This document shows, piece by piece, positions 40,687-48,641 of a DNA stretch of 64,000 nt. The position numbers were made by a program, and so were the translations under genes. Where the stretch lies: NCBI GenBank assembly GCA_963775335.1, contig CAVZIJ010000003.1:1860001-1924000 (forward strand), in the 5' to 3' direction. The first letter of the stretch is position 1, and each line of letters begins with the position of its first letter. The notes beneath the pieces are model-generated. The model was not told the DNA's origin, ran no database searches, and worked only from the letters and a program-made list of their open reading frames with translations. This stretch comes from CAVQCX01 sp963775335. GTDB lineage: Bacteria; Pseudomonadota; Gammaproteobacteria; Chromatiales; Chromatiaceae.

Positions 40687-41679
40687 TCAGCCCCCCAAGG
40701 CAGACATGGGTCTCAGGATCTGCCCGGGGCGGTCGACAAATTCATGACGCTCGGGCTTGTGCAGCACGGCCTGGCCGATCACCTGGGCGAGATCCGCATC
40801 GCTCAGCCCCGCACGCAGCAAGGGGCGCAGCGCCACCTTGTCCTCCTGACCCAGGCACAGGTGCAACGTACCCTCCGCTGCCAGGCGTACCCGGTTGCAG
40901 GTTGCGCAGAAATGCCGCGACTGCGGGGTGATGAACCCGACCACCAGCTCGGTGCCCGCCACCTGCCAGTAGCTGGCCGGCCCGCTGCCGCGGAGCGCCG
41001 CCGGGCTCAGCCCGAACCCGCGGTCGAGTCGCTCGCGCACATCCTGGAGGTCGACGAAGTGCGCACTGGCCTCGCGCCCACCCGCGCCGACCGGCATGGT
41101 CTCGATGAACCTCAGCGTATAGCCGCGCCGCAGACAAAACTCGGTCAGCGACTCGACCTCGCCGTCGTTGATCCCGCGCATGACCACGCAGTTGATCTTC
41201 ACGGGATCGAGGCCGGCAACGTCGGCCGCCTCCAGGCCGCGCAATACGGGCGCCAGCTCCCCGCCGGTGATACGGCGAAAGGTGTCTTCTTTCAGAGAAT
41301 CCAGACTCAGATTGATGCGGCGCACGCCGGCCGCACGCAGCATCCCGGCCAAGTGTTCCAGGCGGGTGCCGTTGGTGCTCAGCGAGAGGTCCTCGATACC
41401 GCGGACAGCGCCCAGCCGGCGAGCGATATCGGGCAACTCGCGACGTACCAGCGGCTCGCCGCCGGTAAGACGCACGTGGCGCACGCCCAGCCCGGCAAAG
41501 ATGCGTACCACTCGCTCCAGCTCGTCAGGCTGGAGCCAGTGATCGCGACTCTCAAATCCGCGGTAGCTCGGCGCGAGGCAGTAGAAACAGCGCAGGTCGC
41601 AGCGGTCGGTCACCGACACCCGCAGGTAGGAGATCGCGCGACCGAAGCCGTCGACCAGTCGTCGGGCCATCTCGCTCAT
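40687..41679 (-). CDS. moaA: GTP 3',8-cyclase MoaA
   Basis: Radical SAM enzyme that starts molybdopterin synthesis from GTP, needed for the NapA cofactor. The N-terminal cluster is CDLRCFYC, the substrate cluster C-terminal CATCNRVRLAAEGTLHLCLG, and the chain ends MSALGG with the catalytic Gly-Gly. Start at MSEMARRLVDGF (41679), although the frame is open upstream. It is divergent from napF across a region with an FNR site, so supply of cofactor and nitrate reductase can be co-induced. Confidence 0.95.
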   Translation of the reverse strand: MSEMARRLVDGFGRAISYLRVSVTDRCDLRCFYCLAPSYRGFESRDHWLQPDELERVVRIFAGLGVRHVRLTGGEPLVRRELPDIARRLGAVRGIEDLSLSTNGTRLEHLAGMLRAAGVRRINLSLDSLKEDTFRRITGGELAPVLRGLEAADVAGLDPVKINCVVMRGINDGEVESLTEFCLRRGYTLRFIETMPVGAGGREASAHFVDLQDVRERLDRGFGLSPAALRGSGPASYWQVAGTELVVGFITPQSRHFCATCNRVRLAAEGTLHLCLGQEDKVALRPLLRAGLSDADLAQVIGQAVLHKPERHEFVDRPGQILRPMSALGG

Positions 41680-41810
41680 ATTCCGGCGTTCGTAGAAATA
41701 TCGCCTCTCCAGGCGGCTCCGGCAGAGACACCCGCGCGTCTTCCGGCCACCGGGCGCAGGCATAGGTCGGGCTGACCGGGATCAATCTGCCACCGATCCC
41801 CGGAATGTCC

Positions 41811-41824
41811 TTGATGCTGATCAA
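41811..41824. promoter_or_regulatory. FNR-type palindrome upstream of napF
   Basis: TTGATGCTGATCAA, an exact FNR consensus. Its centre is about 41 bases upstream of a possible transcription start near 41859, with TTTATGT (41848-41854) as a -10-like element, the layout of a class II FNR promoter for napFDAGHB. Confidence 0.8.
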
Positions 41825-41912
41825 GGCGCCACCCTGCATCCGATGTGTTTATGTCCCCTCTAGAGTCCCCGGACGTAGGAGAGGGACCGGCTTTCACCAG
41901 AGCACCCCCAGG

Positions 41913-42437
41913 ATGCAGCCCGAGCGGATCCGGATCAATAGACGTCAGCTGCTCAGAGGCGATCTGAGCAGCGCCCGCGCGCCTGCTCGTCCTCCTTGGG
42001 CACTGGCGGAGGCGGCATTCATCGACCTTTGTACCCGCTGCGCGGACTGCGTCGAGGCCTGCCCCGAGCGCGTCCTGCGGCACGGATCGGGCGGCTATCC
42101 GGAGATCGATTTTTCGGCACGCGGCTGCACTTTCTGCGGCGCCTGCGCCCAGGCATGCACCCTGGGCGCGCTCGACGCCCACGACCTGTCGAGTGGCGCG
42201 GCCTGGAGTCTGCGGGCCGCAGTCCGGGAGGGCTGCCTGTCGTTCCGGGGCATCGTCTGCCGTTCCTGCGGCGAGGCCTGTGAGCCCCGCGCGATCCATT
42301 TTCGCCTGGCTCCCGGGGGGCGCGCGACGCCCTGGATCCAGGCCGGCGCCTGCACCGGGTGCGGCGCCTGTGTCTCTGTGTGCCCGGTCGGGGCAATCCT
42401 GCTCAAGCCCGGGGACCGGGCAGAGGACAGCGTATGA
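41913..42437 (+). CDS. napF: Ferredoxin-type protein NapF
   Basis: Cytoplasmic iron-sulfur protein thought to help mature NapA. The N-terminus INRRQLLRGDL precedes three or more cysteine clusters: CTRCADCVEACP, CTFCGACAQACT and CTGCGACVSVCPVG, plus CRSCGEACEP. The ATG at 41913 follows CCAGG, and a longer open frame upstream is not used. The stop overlaps the start of napD (ATGA). The length is 174 aa. Confidence 0.92.
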   Translation: MQPERIRINRRQLLRGDLSSARAPARPPWALAEAAFIDLCTRCADCVEACPERVLRHGSGGYPEIDFSARGCTFCGACAQACTLGALDAHDLSSGAAWSLRAAVREGCLSFRGIVCRSCGEACEPRAIHFRLAPGGRATPWIQAGACTGCGACVSVCPVGAILLKPGDRAEDSV

Positions 42438-42700
42438 GCGAAATTCATCTATGCGGTGTGCTCGTGCACGCCCGACGGGAGCAGACCGGGGCGGTACGCA
42501 CCCGGCTCGCGCGCCTGGCGGGCGTGGAGGTGCACGCCGACACCCCCGACGGCCGGTTGGTCATCACGGTCGAAGACACGCCGCAGCGCCATTGCATCGA
42601 CACCATCTCCGATATCCGAGACCTGGAGGGCGTCCTGGGCGCCTCTCTGGTCTACCAGCATACCGACACCGGCGAGCCCGAAGAGGAGTCCCAACCATGA
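42434..42700 (+). CDS. napD: NapD chaperone
   Basis: Small cytoplasmic chaperone that binds the twin-arginine signal of NapA until the cofactor is inserted. The 88-aa product begins MSEIHLCGVLVHARREQTGA and has the ferredoxin-like fold pattern GVEVHADTPDGRLVITVED. It overlaps napF and napA by four bases on each side (ATGA), showing strict translational coupling. Confidence 0.9.
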   Translation: MSEIHLCGVLVHARREQTGAVRTRLARLAGVEVHADTPDGRLVITVEDTPQRHCIDTISDIRDLEGVLGASLVYQHTDTGEPEEESQP

Positions 42701-45237
42701 AACTGACCAGGCGCGACTTCATCAAGACCCAAGCCGCTGCTGCGACCGCAGCCGCGGTCGGCATCACCCTCCCGGGGGTCAAGGACGCACTGGCCGCCCG
42801 CAGCGACGGCATACGCTGGGACAAGGCGCCGTGCCGTTTCTGCGGCACCGGTTGCTCCGTGCTGGTCGGCGTGAAGGATGACCGCGTGGTGGCGACCCAG
42901 GGCGACCCGGACGCCCCGGTGAACCGTGGGCTCAACTGCATCAAGGGATATTTCCTGTCCAAGATCATGTACGGGAAAGACCGCATCACCCAGCCGCTGC
43001 TGCGCAAGAAGAACGGCAAGTTCGACAAGGAAGGCGACTTCGAGCCCGTTTCCTGGGACGAGGCCCTCGACATCATGGCCGAGAAGTGGAAGGCGGCCAT
43101 CAAGCAGGACCTGGAGGCCAACAAGGGCAAGCCTCCCGAAGAGATTACGTCCAGGGTCGGCATGTTCGGCTCGGGCCAATGGACGATATTCGAAGGCTAT
43201 GCGGCCTCCAAGCTCTACAAGGCCGGATTCCGCTCCAACAATATCGACCCGAACGCGCGCCACTGCATGGCCTCCGCCGTGGGCGCATTCATCCGCGCTT
43301 TCGGCGCCGACGAGCCCATGGGCTGCTACGACGACCTGGAGCAGGCCGACACCTTCGTGCTCTGGGGCTCGAATATGGCCGAGATGCACCCGGTGCTCTG
43401 GTCCCGGCTCACCGACACCCGCCTGACCAAGCCGGGCTGCGAAGTTCACGTCCTCTCCACCTTCCAGAACCGCTGCTTCGAGCTCGCCGACAACGGCATG
43501 GTCTTCACGCCCCAGACCGATCTGGCCATCCTGAACTACATCGCCAACTACATCATCCAGCACGACGCGGTGAACTGGGACTTCGTCAACCGACACGTCA
43601 ACTTCAACAAGACCCCGACCGACATCGGCTACGGTCTGCGCCCGGATCACCCGCTGGAGAAAGCGGCGAAGAATCCCGGCAAGGGCAAGCTCACCAAGAT
43701 CGATTTCGAGGAATACAAGAAGTCGGTCGAGCCCTACACCCTGGAGCACGTCTCCGAGATGTCCGGGGTGCCCAAGGAACAGCTGGAGCGCCTCGCCAAG
43801 GTCTACGCCGACCCCAAGCGTAAGGTAACCTCCTACTGGACCATGGGCTTCAACCAGCACGTTCGCGGGGTCTGGGTCAACGGCCTGCTCTACAACGTGC
43901 ACCTGCTGACCGGCAAGATCTCCGAACCGGGCAATAGCCCGTTCTCGCTCACCGGCCAGCCGTCGGCCTGCGGCACCGCGCGTGAGGTCGGAACCTTCTC
44001 CCACCGCCTACCCGCCGACCTGGTGGTGGCAAAGCCCGAGCACCGCGCCTTCGCCGAGAAGGTCTGGCAGCTCCCCGAGGGCACCGTGCCCGGCAAGATC
44101 GGCTATCACGCGGTGCTGCAGAGCCGCATGCTCAAGGACGGCAAGCTCAACTGCTATTGGGTCACCACCAACAACAACATGCAGGCGGGCCCCAACATCA
44201 ACGAGGAGGTCTACCCCGGCTGGCGCAACCCCGCGAACTTCATCGTGGTGTCCGATCCCTATCCGACCGTCTCGGCCATGGCCGCCGACCTGATCCTGCC
44301 CACCGCCATGTGGACCGAGAAGGAAGGTGCCTATGGCAATGCCGAGCGGCGCACGCAGTTCTGGCGCCAGCAGGTCAAGGCGCCCGGCGAATCCCGGTCG
44401 GACCTTTGGCAGTTCATCGAGCTCTCCAAGCGCTTCAAGGTCGAAGAGGTGTGGCCGGAGGATCTGATCGCCAAGAAACCGGAGGTGCGCGGCAAGACCC
44501 TGTTCGATGTCCTGTACGCCAACGGTGCGGTGAACAAGTACCCCAGGCAGAAGGTGACCGACGATCGCGGCAATGTCTATCACAACGACGAGATGGACCA
44601 CCTCGGGTTCTACCTGCAGAAGGGTCTGTTCGAGGAATACCGCCGCTTTGGTGTGGAGGGCCCTAAGAAGGGCCACGAGCTCGGCGAGTTCGATGCGTAT
44701 CACAAGGCGCGCGGCCTGCGCTGGCCGGTGATTGCCGGCAAGGAAACCCTGTGGCGTTACCGCGCGGGGTTCGACCCTCATGTCGCCCCCGAAGAAGAGA
44801 TCAAGTTCTACGGCAACCCGGACGGAAAGGCCAACATCATCTTCGCCCCCTACGAGGCGCCGGCGGAATCACCCGATGCCGAATACGATCTCTGGCTGGC
44901 CACCGGACGGGTGCTGGAGCACTGGCACACCGGCTCCATGACCCAGCGCGTGCCCGAGCTGCACCGCGCCGTGCCCGAGGCGGTCGTGTTCATGAATCCC
45001 GAGGACGCCAAGAAGCGCAAGCTGCGCAACGGCGACATGGCGAAGATCGCGAGCCGCCGCGGCGAGATCAGCGCCCGGGTCGAGACCCGAGGACGCAACC
45101 AGATGCCCGAAGGACGCGTCTTCGTGCCGTTCTTCGACGCCGGACGCCTGGTCAACAAGCTGGTCCTCGACGCCACCGACCCGCTGTCCAAAGAGACGGA
45201 CTTCAAGAAGTGCGCGGTGAAGGTAATGAAGGCCTGA
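42697..45237 (+). CDS. napA: Periplasmic nitrate reductase catalytic subunit NapA
   Basis: Molybdenum enzyme reducing nitrate to nitrite in the periplasm. A twin-arginine signal (KLTRRDFIKTQAAAATAAAV) is followed by the [4Fe-4S] motif CRFCGTGCSVLVGV with the fourth Cys in NRGLNCIKGYF. The Mo-coordinating Cys is in DEPMGCYDDLE. Further signatures are CHASAVGAF-like HCMASAVGAFIRAF and GNSPFSLTGQPSACGTAREV. The length of 846 aa is standard. The start overlaps napD. Confidence 0.97.
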   Translation: MKLTRRDFIKTQAAAATAAAVGITLPGVKDALAARSDGIRWDKAPCRFCGTGCSVLVGVKDDRVVATQGDPDAPVNRGLNCIKGYFLSKIMYGKDRITQPLLRKKNGKFDKEGDFEPVSWDEALDIMAEKWKAAIKQDLEANKGKPPEEITSRVGMFGSGQWTIFEGYAASKLYKAGFRSNNIDPNARHCMASAVGAFIRAFGADEPMGCYDDLEQADTFVLWGSNMAEMHPVLWSRLTDTRLTKPGCEVHVLSTFQNRCFELADNGMVFTPQTDLAILNYIANYIIQHDAVNWDFVNRHVNFNKTPTDIGYGLRPDHPLEKAAKNPGKGKLTKIDFEEYKKSVEPYTLEHVSEMSGVPKEQLERLAKVYADPKRKVTSYWTMGFNQHVRGVWVNGLLYNVHLLTGKISEPGNSPFSLTGQPSACGTAREVGTFSHRLPADLVVAKPEHRAFAEKVWQLPEGTVPGKIGYHAVLQSRMLKDGKLNCYWVTTNNNMQAGPNINEEVYPGWRNPANFIVVSDPYPTVSAMAADLILPTAMWTEKEGAYGNAERRTQFWRQQVKAPGESRSDLWQFIELSKRFKVEEVWPEDLIAKKPEVRGKTLFDVLYANGAVNKYPRQKVTDDRGNVYHNDEMDHLGFYLQKGLFEEYRRFGVEGPKKGHELGEFDAYHKARGLRWPVIAGKETLWRYRAGFDPHVAPEEEIKFYGNPDGKANIIFAPYEAPAESPDAEYDLWLATGRVLEHWHTGSMTQRVPELHRAVPEAVVFMNPEDAKKRKLRNGDMAKIASRRGEISARVETRGRNQMPEGRVFVPFFDAGRLVNKLVLDATDPLSKETDFKKCAVKVMKA

Positions 45238-45306
45238 GGGCGGTCGTACCGGCGCTGTGCTGAGAGACTTCTTCCAGCCAGCCCGGGCGGCCTCGGGATA
45301 GCAACC

Positions 45307-46161
45307 ATGACCGAGCGCGACACCAGCGAAAGCAGCAACGGGCGGCGCCGGTTCCTGCAGGACAGCCTGCGCAGCGCCTGCGCCATGGGCTTGGTGACGT
45401 TGGGCCTGGGGCTCTACAACCGCCGGTCCCGCGCCTTGCCGGCCCAGGCAATCCGCCCGCCGGGCGCCCTGCCCGCAGAGCAGTTCTGCGGCGCCTGCGT
45501 GCGCTGCGGTCTGTGCGTTCGCGGCTGCCCGTACGATACGCTGAAGCTCGCCCGGCTCGGGGAGGAAGTGCCCCTCGGCACGCCCTATTTCGAGGCCCGC
45601 GCGGCGCCCTGCGAGATGTGCGAGACGATCCCGTGCGTCAAGGCCTGTCCGACGGATGCCCTCGACCACGCCCTCACCGACATCAACAAGGCCCGCATGG
45701 GCCTCGCAGTGATCGTGGATCGGGAATCGTGTATCGCCTTCCAGGGCCTGCGCTGCGAGGTCTGCTTCAACAGCTGCCCGGTGCGCGGCAAGGCCATCCG
45801 CCTCGAGTACCGGCACAACGAGCGCACCGGCATGCACGCCCTGATCATCCCGGCCGTCTACTCCTCGGACTGCACCGGCTGCGGCAAGTGCGAGAAGGCG
45901 TGCATCCTCGACGAGTCGGCGATCAAGGTGCTGCCCGTCGCGCTGGCCAAAGGCATGCTGGGCCGCCATTACCGGCTGGGCTGGAAGGAGAAGCAGGCCG
46001 CGGGCCACAGCCTGGTCACGCCCGACGCCGAGCACCGCTTCAGCCTACCCGAAGGCATGCGCTACGACTACTCCGGCCAGGGCCTGATCGAGGGGGGCGG
46101 GAAAGACAGCCCCTTCCCGGCCAATCCGCTGGACACCCTGAACCACAAGGGGGGACTCTGA
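45307..46161 (+). CDS. napG: Quinol dehydrogenase ferredoxin subunit NapG
   Basis: Periplasmic four-cluster ferredoxin that takes electrons from NapH. The N-terminus has an RRRF export motif (NGRRRFLQDSLRSACAMGLV). Clusters are CGACVRCGLCVRGCP, CEMCETIPCVKACP, CIAFQGLRCEVCFNSCP and CTGCGKCEKACI. The length is 284 aa. It is 69 bases behind napA and one base before napH. Confidence 0.94.
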   Translation: MTERDTSESSNGRRRFLQDSLRSACAMGLVTLGLGLYNRRSRALPAQAIRPPGALPAEQFCGACVRCGLCVRGCPYDTLKLARLGEEVPLGTPYFEARAAPCEMCETIPCVKACPTDALDHALTDINKARMGLAVIVDRESCIAFQGLRCEVCFNSCPVRGKAIRLEYRHNERTGMHALIIPAVYSSDCTGCGKCEKACILDESAIKVLPVALAKGMLGRHYRLGWKEKQAAGHSLVTPDAEHRFSLPEGMRYDYSGQGLIEGGGKDSPFPANPLDTLNHKGGL

Positions 46162-46162
46162 G

Positions 46163-47065
46163 ATGGTGGGCCTCCCGAGCCGCCCCGGTGGTGATGCGGT
46201 GGCGAAGAAGGGCTGGCTGCGGGCCCATCAGTGGCTGCTGCTGCGCCGCCTGAGCCAGTTGGGTGTGCTCGGCCTTTTCATGGCCGGTCCCTGGCTGGGC
46301 ATCTGGGTCGTCAAAGGCAGCCTCGCCTCCAGCCTGACCCTCGGGGTGCTTCCCCTCACCGATCCCCTGGTGCTGCTCCAGCAGCTGCTCACGGCGCATC
46401 TGCCCCAGGCGGCCGCCTTCACCGGGGCCGCCATCGTGCTGGCCTTCTACCTGCTGGTCGGCGGGCGCGCCTATTGCGCCTGGGTCTGCCCGGTGAACCC
46501 CCTCACCGACGCCGCCGCCTGGCTGAGGACGCGTCTGAACATCCAGGGCGGGGCGCATCTGTCCCGTGCGCTGCGCTACTGGCTGCTCGGGGCCATCCTG
46601 GTCGGCGCCGCTCTGAGCGGCGGCATCCTCTGGGAGCTGGTCAATCCCGTCACCCTGGTATTCCGCGGCTTGGTCTTCGGCATGGGTCTGGGCTGGGGTG
46701 CCGTAGCCACGGTCTTCCTTCTCGACCTGCTCGTCAGCCGCCGCGCCTGGTGCGGACATCTCTGCCCCGTGGGTGCCTTCTACGGGCTGGTCGGCCAGAT
46801 CAGTCCGGTGCGTGTCAGCGCCGTGGGCCGCGCACGCTGCGACGACTGCATGGACTGCTTCGCCGTCTGTCCCGAGCCGCAGGTCATCCGCCCTGCCCTA
46901 AAAGGCGCGCCCCGGCGCTTGGGTCCGGTGATTCTGTCCGGCAACTGCACCAACTGCGGCCGATGCATCAACGTCTGCGCCCAGGACGTATTCCGCTTCT
47001 CCAGCCGTTATCACAACGACCCGACCGCGGTCGGCGTCATCGAAAAGAGTGAGGTCATGCCATGA
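46163..47065 (+). CDS. napH: Quinol dehydrogenase membrane subunit NapH
   Basis: Membrane protein that oxidises quinol for nitrate reduction. Four membrane helices (for example SQLGVLGLFMAGPWLGIWVV and AAFTGAAIVLAFYLLVGGRA) with cytoplasmic CxxxCP motifs (YCAWVCPVNP and WCGHLCPVGAFYGL) and a C-terminal ferredoxin domain (CDDCMDCFAVCPEP, CTNCGRCINVC). The stop overlaps the napB start (ATGA). Confidence 0.94.
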   Translation: MVGLPSRPGGDAVAKKGWLRAHQWLLLRRLSQLGVLGLFMAGPWLGIWVVKGSLASSLTLGVLPLTDPLVLLQQLLTAHLPQAAAFTGAAIVLAFYLLVGGRAYCAWVCPVNPLTDAAAWLRTRLNIQGGAHLSRALRYWLLGAILVGAALSGGILWELVNPVTLVFRGLVFGMGLGWGAVATVFLLDLLVSRRAWCGHLCPVGAFYGLVGQISPVRVSAVGRARCDDCMDCFAVCPEPQVIRPALKGAPRRLGPVILSGNCTNCGRCINVCAQDVFRFSSRYHNDPTAVGVIEKSEVMP

Positions 47066-47511
47066 AAAAGCACTTCCAACTCGGGCTCGCGCTCACCCTG
47101 GGGCTTGCCCTCGCACCGATGCCGACCCCTGCCGACCACCCCCGGTCGCTGCGCGGCGACGCCGATATCAGCGCTCCTTCCCTCGGGACCCAGCGCATGC
47201 ACCTGGTCAACAACAAGGACAACGTCCCTCGCAGCTTCGAGCAGCAGCCGCCGCTGATCCCACACAAGGTGGACAAATACGTCATCAACCTGAAGAAGAA
47301 CGACTGCCTGGACTGCCACAGCAAGGAGAAGGCGAAGAAGGAGGAAACCACGGCCATCAGCGAGAGTCATTACGTCACCCGGGACGGGGAGAAGCTCAAG
47401 ACGCTCGCCCCCCGCCGTTACCTGTGCACCCAGTGCCATGTCCCGCAATTCGACGTAAAGCCGCTGGTGGCGAATACCTTCAAGCCGTCGAAGACCGCAA
47501 AGAGCAAATAG
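47062..47511 (+). CDS. napB: Diheme cytochrome c NapB
   Basis: Periplasmic electron-transfer subunit that docks onto NapA. A signal peptide (HFQLGLALTLGLALAPMPTP) is followed by the NapB pattern RPPLIPHK-like QQPPLIPHKVDKYVINLKKN, two heme sites CLDCH and CTQCH, and the distal His in ESHYVTRDG and RYLCTQCHVPQFDVKPLV. 149 aa. It is the last gene of the operon; no napC follows. Confidence 0.95.
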   Translation: MKKHFQLGLALTLGLALAPMPTPADHPRSLRGDADISAPSLGTQRMHLVNNKDNVPRSFEQQPPLIPHKVDKYVINLKKNDCLDCHSKEKAKKEETTAISESHYVTRDGEKLKTLAPRRYLCTQCHVPQFDVKPLVANTFKPSKTAKSK

Positions 47512-47517
47512 CGGGCG

Positions 47518-47546
47518 GGGATGCCCCACGATCAGAGGGGCATCCC
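47518..47546 (+). terminator. Hairpin at the end of the nap operon
   Basis: GGGATGCCCC - ACGATCAGA - GGGGCATCCC, a perfect 10-bp stem six bases after the napB stop, without a strong T-run. It could end transcription or protect the mRNA 3' end. Confidence 0.6.
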
Positions 47547-47950
47547 AGTCGAAAAGCCCGACCACCCACTCTCGGAATCGTGAGTGATGCCCTGAGCCGT
47601 CACGGCCAGACACCGGTAGCAGCCACCGCGTAGCCTGGATGTAGCGCAGCGAAATCCGGGAATCCCAGCCCGGAGCCACGTCTATCCCGGATTGCGTTTC
47701 ACTCAATCCGGGCTAAGGGACGGCTCCACTCCACCCCCGGTGCCCGCGTCGCCGCCCCCCTCGCCATCGAGCAGGGTTTTACCGTATTCTCCAACCACAC
47801 CGATTTCTCCCGGCTCGACAATCTGCGCTGGAAAAATCCCTTGATGGCGAGCCGCCGAACGGCTTGCGGAAGCGATATCTCTCACCAATCTGCGCCGACC
47901 GAAGGCCGCACACCGCGGCCCGACGCCGGACCGGCCGTGGAGAGCGGCGG
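47547..47950. other. Intergenic region nap - sdh
   Basis: About 400 bases without a gene. It holds the inverted repeat at 47630-47716. The stretch 47840-47945 leads into the sdhC-like gene with GGAG at 47938. No FNR-like palindrome was found here. Confidence 0.45.
47630..47716. repeat. Inverted intergenic repeat
   Basis: GTAGCCTGGATGTAGCGCAG and AAATCCGGGAA on the left, and TCCCGGATTGCG with CAATCCGGGCTA on the right, form a long imperfect inverted repeat of the CCCGGATT...AATCCGGG type found dispersed in many gammaproteobacterial genomes. Confidence 0.65.
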
Positions 47951-48640
47951 ATGGCCCGATTGCTACATCTGTTTAGAACCTCCATCGGCAGCAAGCTGGT
48001 GGTCGCCCTCACCGGAGCGCTGCTGCTCGGGTTCCTGCTGGTCCACATGATCGGCAATCTCAGGATCCTCCAGGGCCCGAAGGCGCTCAACGACTACGCT
48101 GCCTGGCTCCAGGGGCACCCGCTGCTGTGGGTGTTTCGCATCGGACTGGCGGGGCTGTTCGGCCTGCACATCCTCACCGCAGGGCGTCTCGCCTATGAGA
48201 ACCGCGCCGCGCGCCCCCAGGGCTACCGGGTCAAGCGTCGCACCCGCTCGACCCTGCTCAGCCGTGGCATGCTGATCAGCGGCACCCTAGTGCTGGGATT
48301 CCTGATCTACCACCTGCTGCATCTCACCCTGGGGCTGAGCGGGCCGGACTTTACGCCCCTGGTCGACACCCAGGGCCAGGTGGACGTCTATGCCCGGGTA
48401 GTGACCAGCTTCCGCAACCCGCTGATCGCCGCGCTCTACCTGGGGGCCATGGCCCTGTTGGGCCTGCACCTGACCCATGCCATCCCCAGCCTGCTGCAGA
48501 CCCTGGGCTTCAACCACGAGAGCTACGAGCCTCTGATCCAGGTGCTGGCGCCGCTGCTCGCCTGGGTCGTGGCGCTGGGTTTCGCCACGGTGCCGCTGCT
48601 GGTGCAGCTTGGGGTACTAGGCCTCCCGGGAGGGCACTGA
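47951..48640 (+). CDS. Succinate dehydrogenase/fumarate reductase diheme cytochrome b subunit
   Basis: Membrane anchor of a B-type (Wolinella/Bacillus-like) complex II. Five helices are predicted in 229 aa, with heme-ligand candidates His in LGFLLVHMIGNL, GLFGLHILTA, IYHLLHLTLG and LLGLHLTHAIPS. GGAG nine bases before ATG 47951 supports the start. It is followed by the flavoprotein after one base. Direction of catalysis (fumarate or succinate) cannot be told from sequence. Confidence 0.88.
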   Translation: MARLLHLFRTSIGSKLVVALTGALLLGFLLVHMIGNLRILQGPKALNDYAAWLQGHPLLWVFRIGLAGLFGLHILTAGRLAYENRAARPQGYRVKRRTRSTLLSRGMLISGTLVLGFLIYHLLHLTLGLSGPDFTPLVDTQGQVDVYARVVTSFRNPLIAALYLGAMALLGLHLTHAIPSLLQTLGFNHESYEPLIQVLAPLLAWVVALGFATVPLLVQLGVLGLPGGH

Positions 48641-48641
48641 G

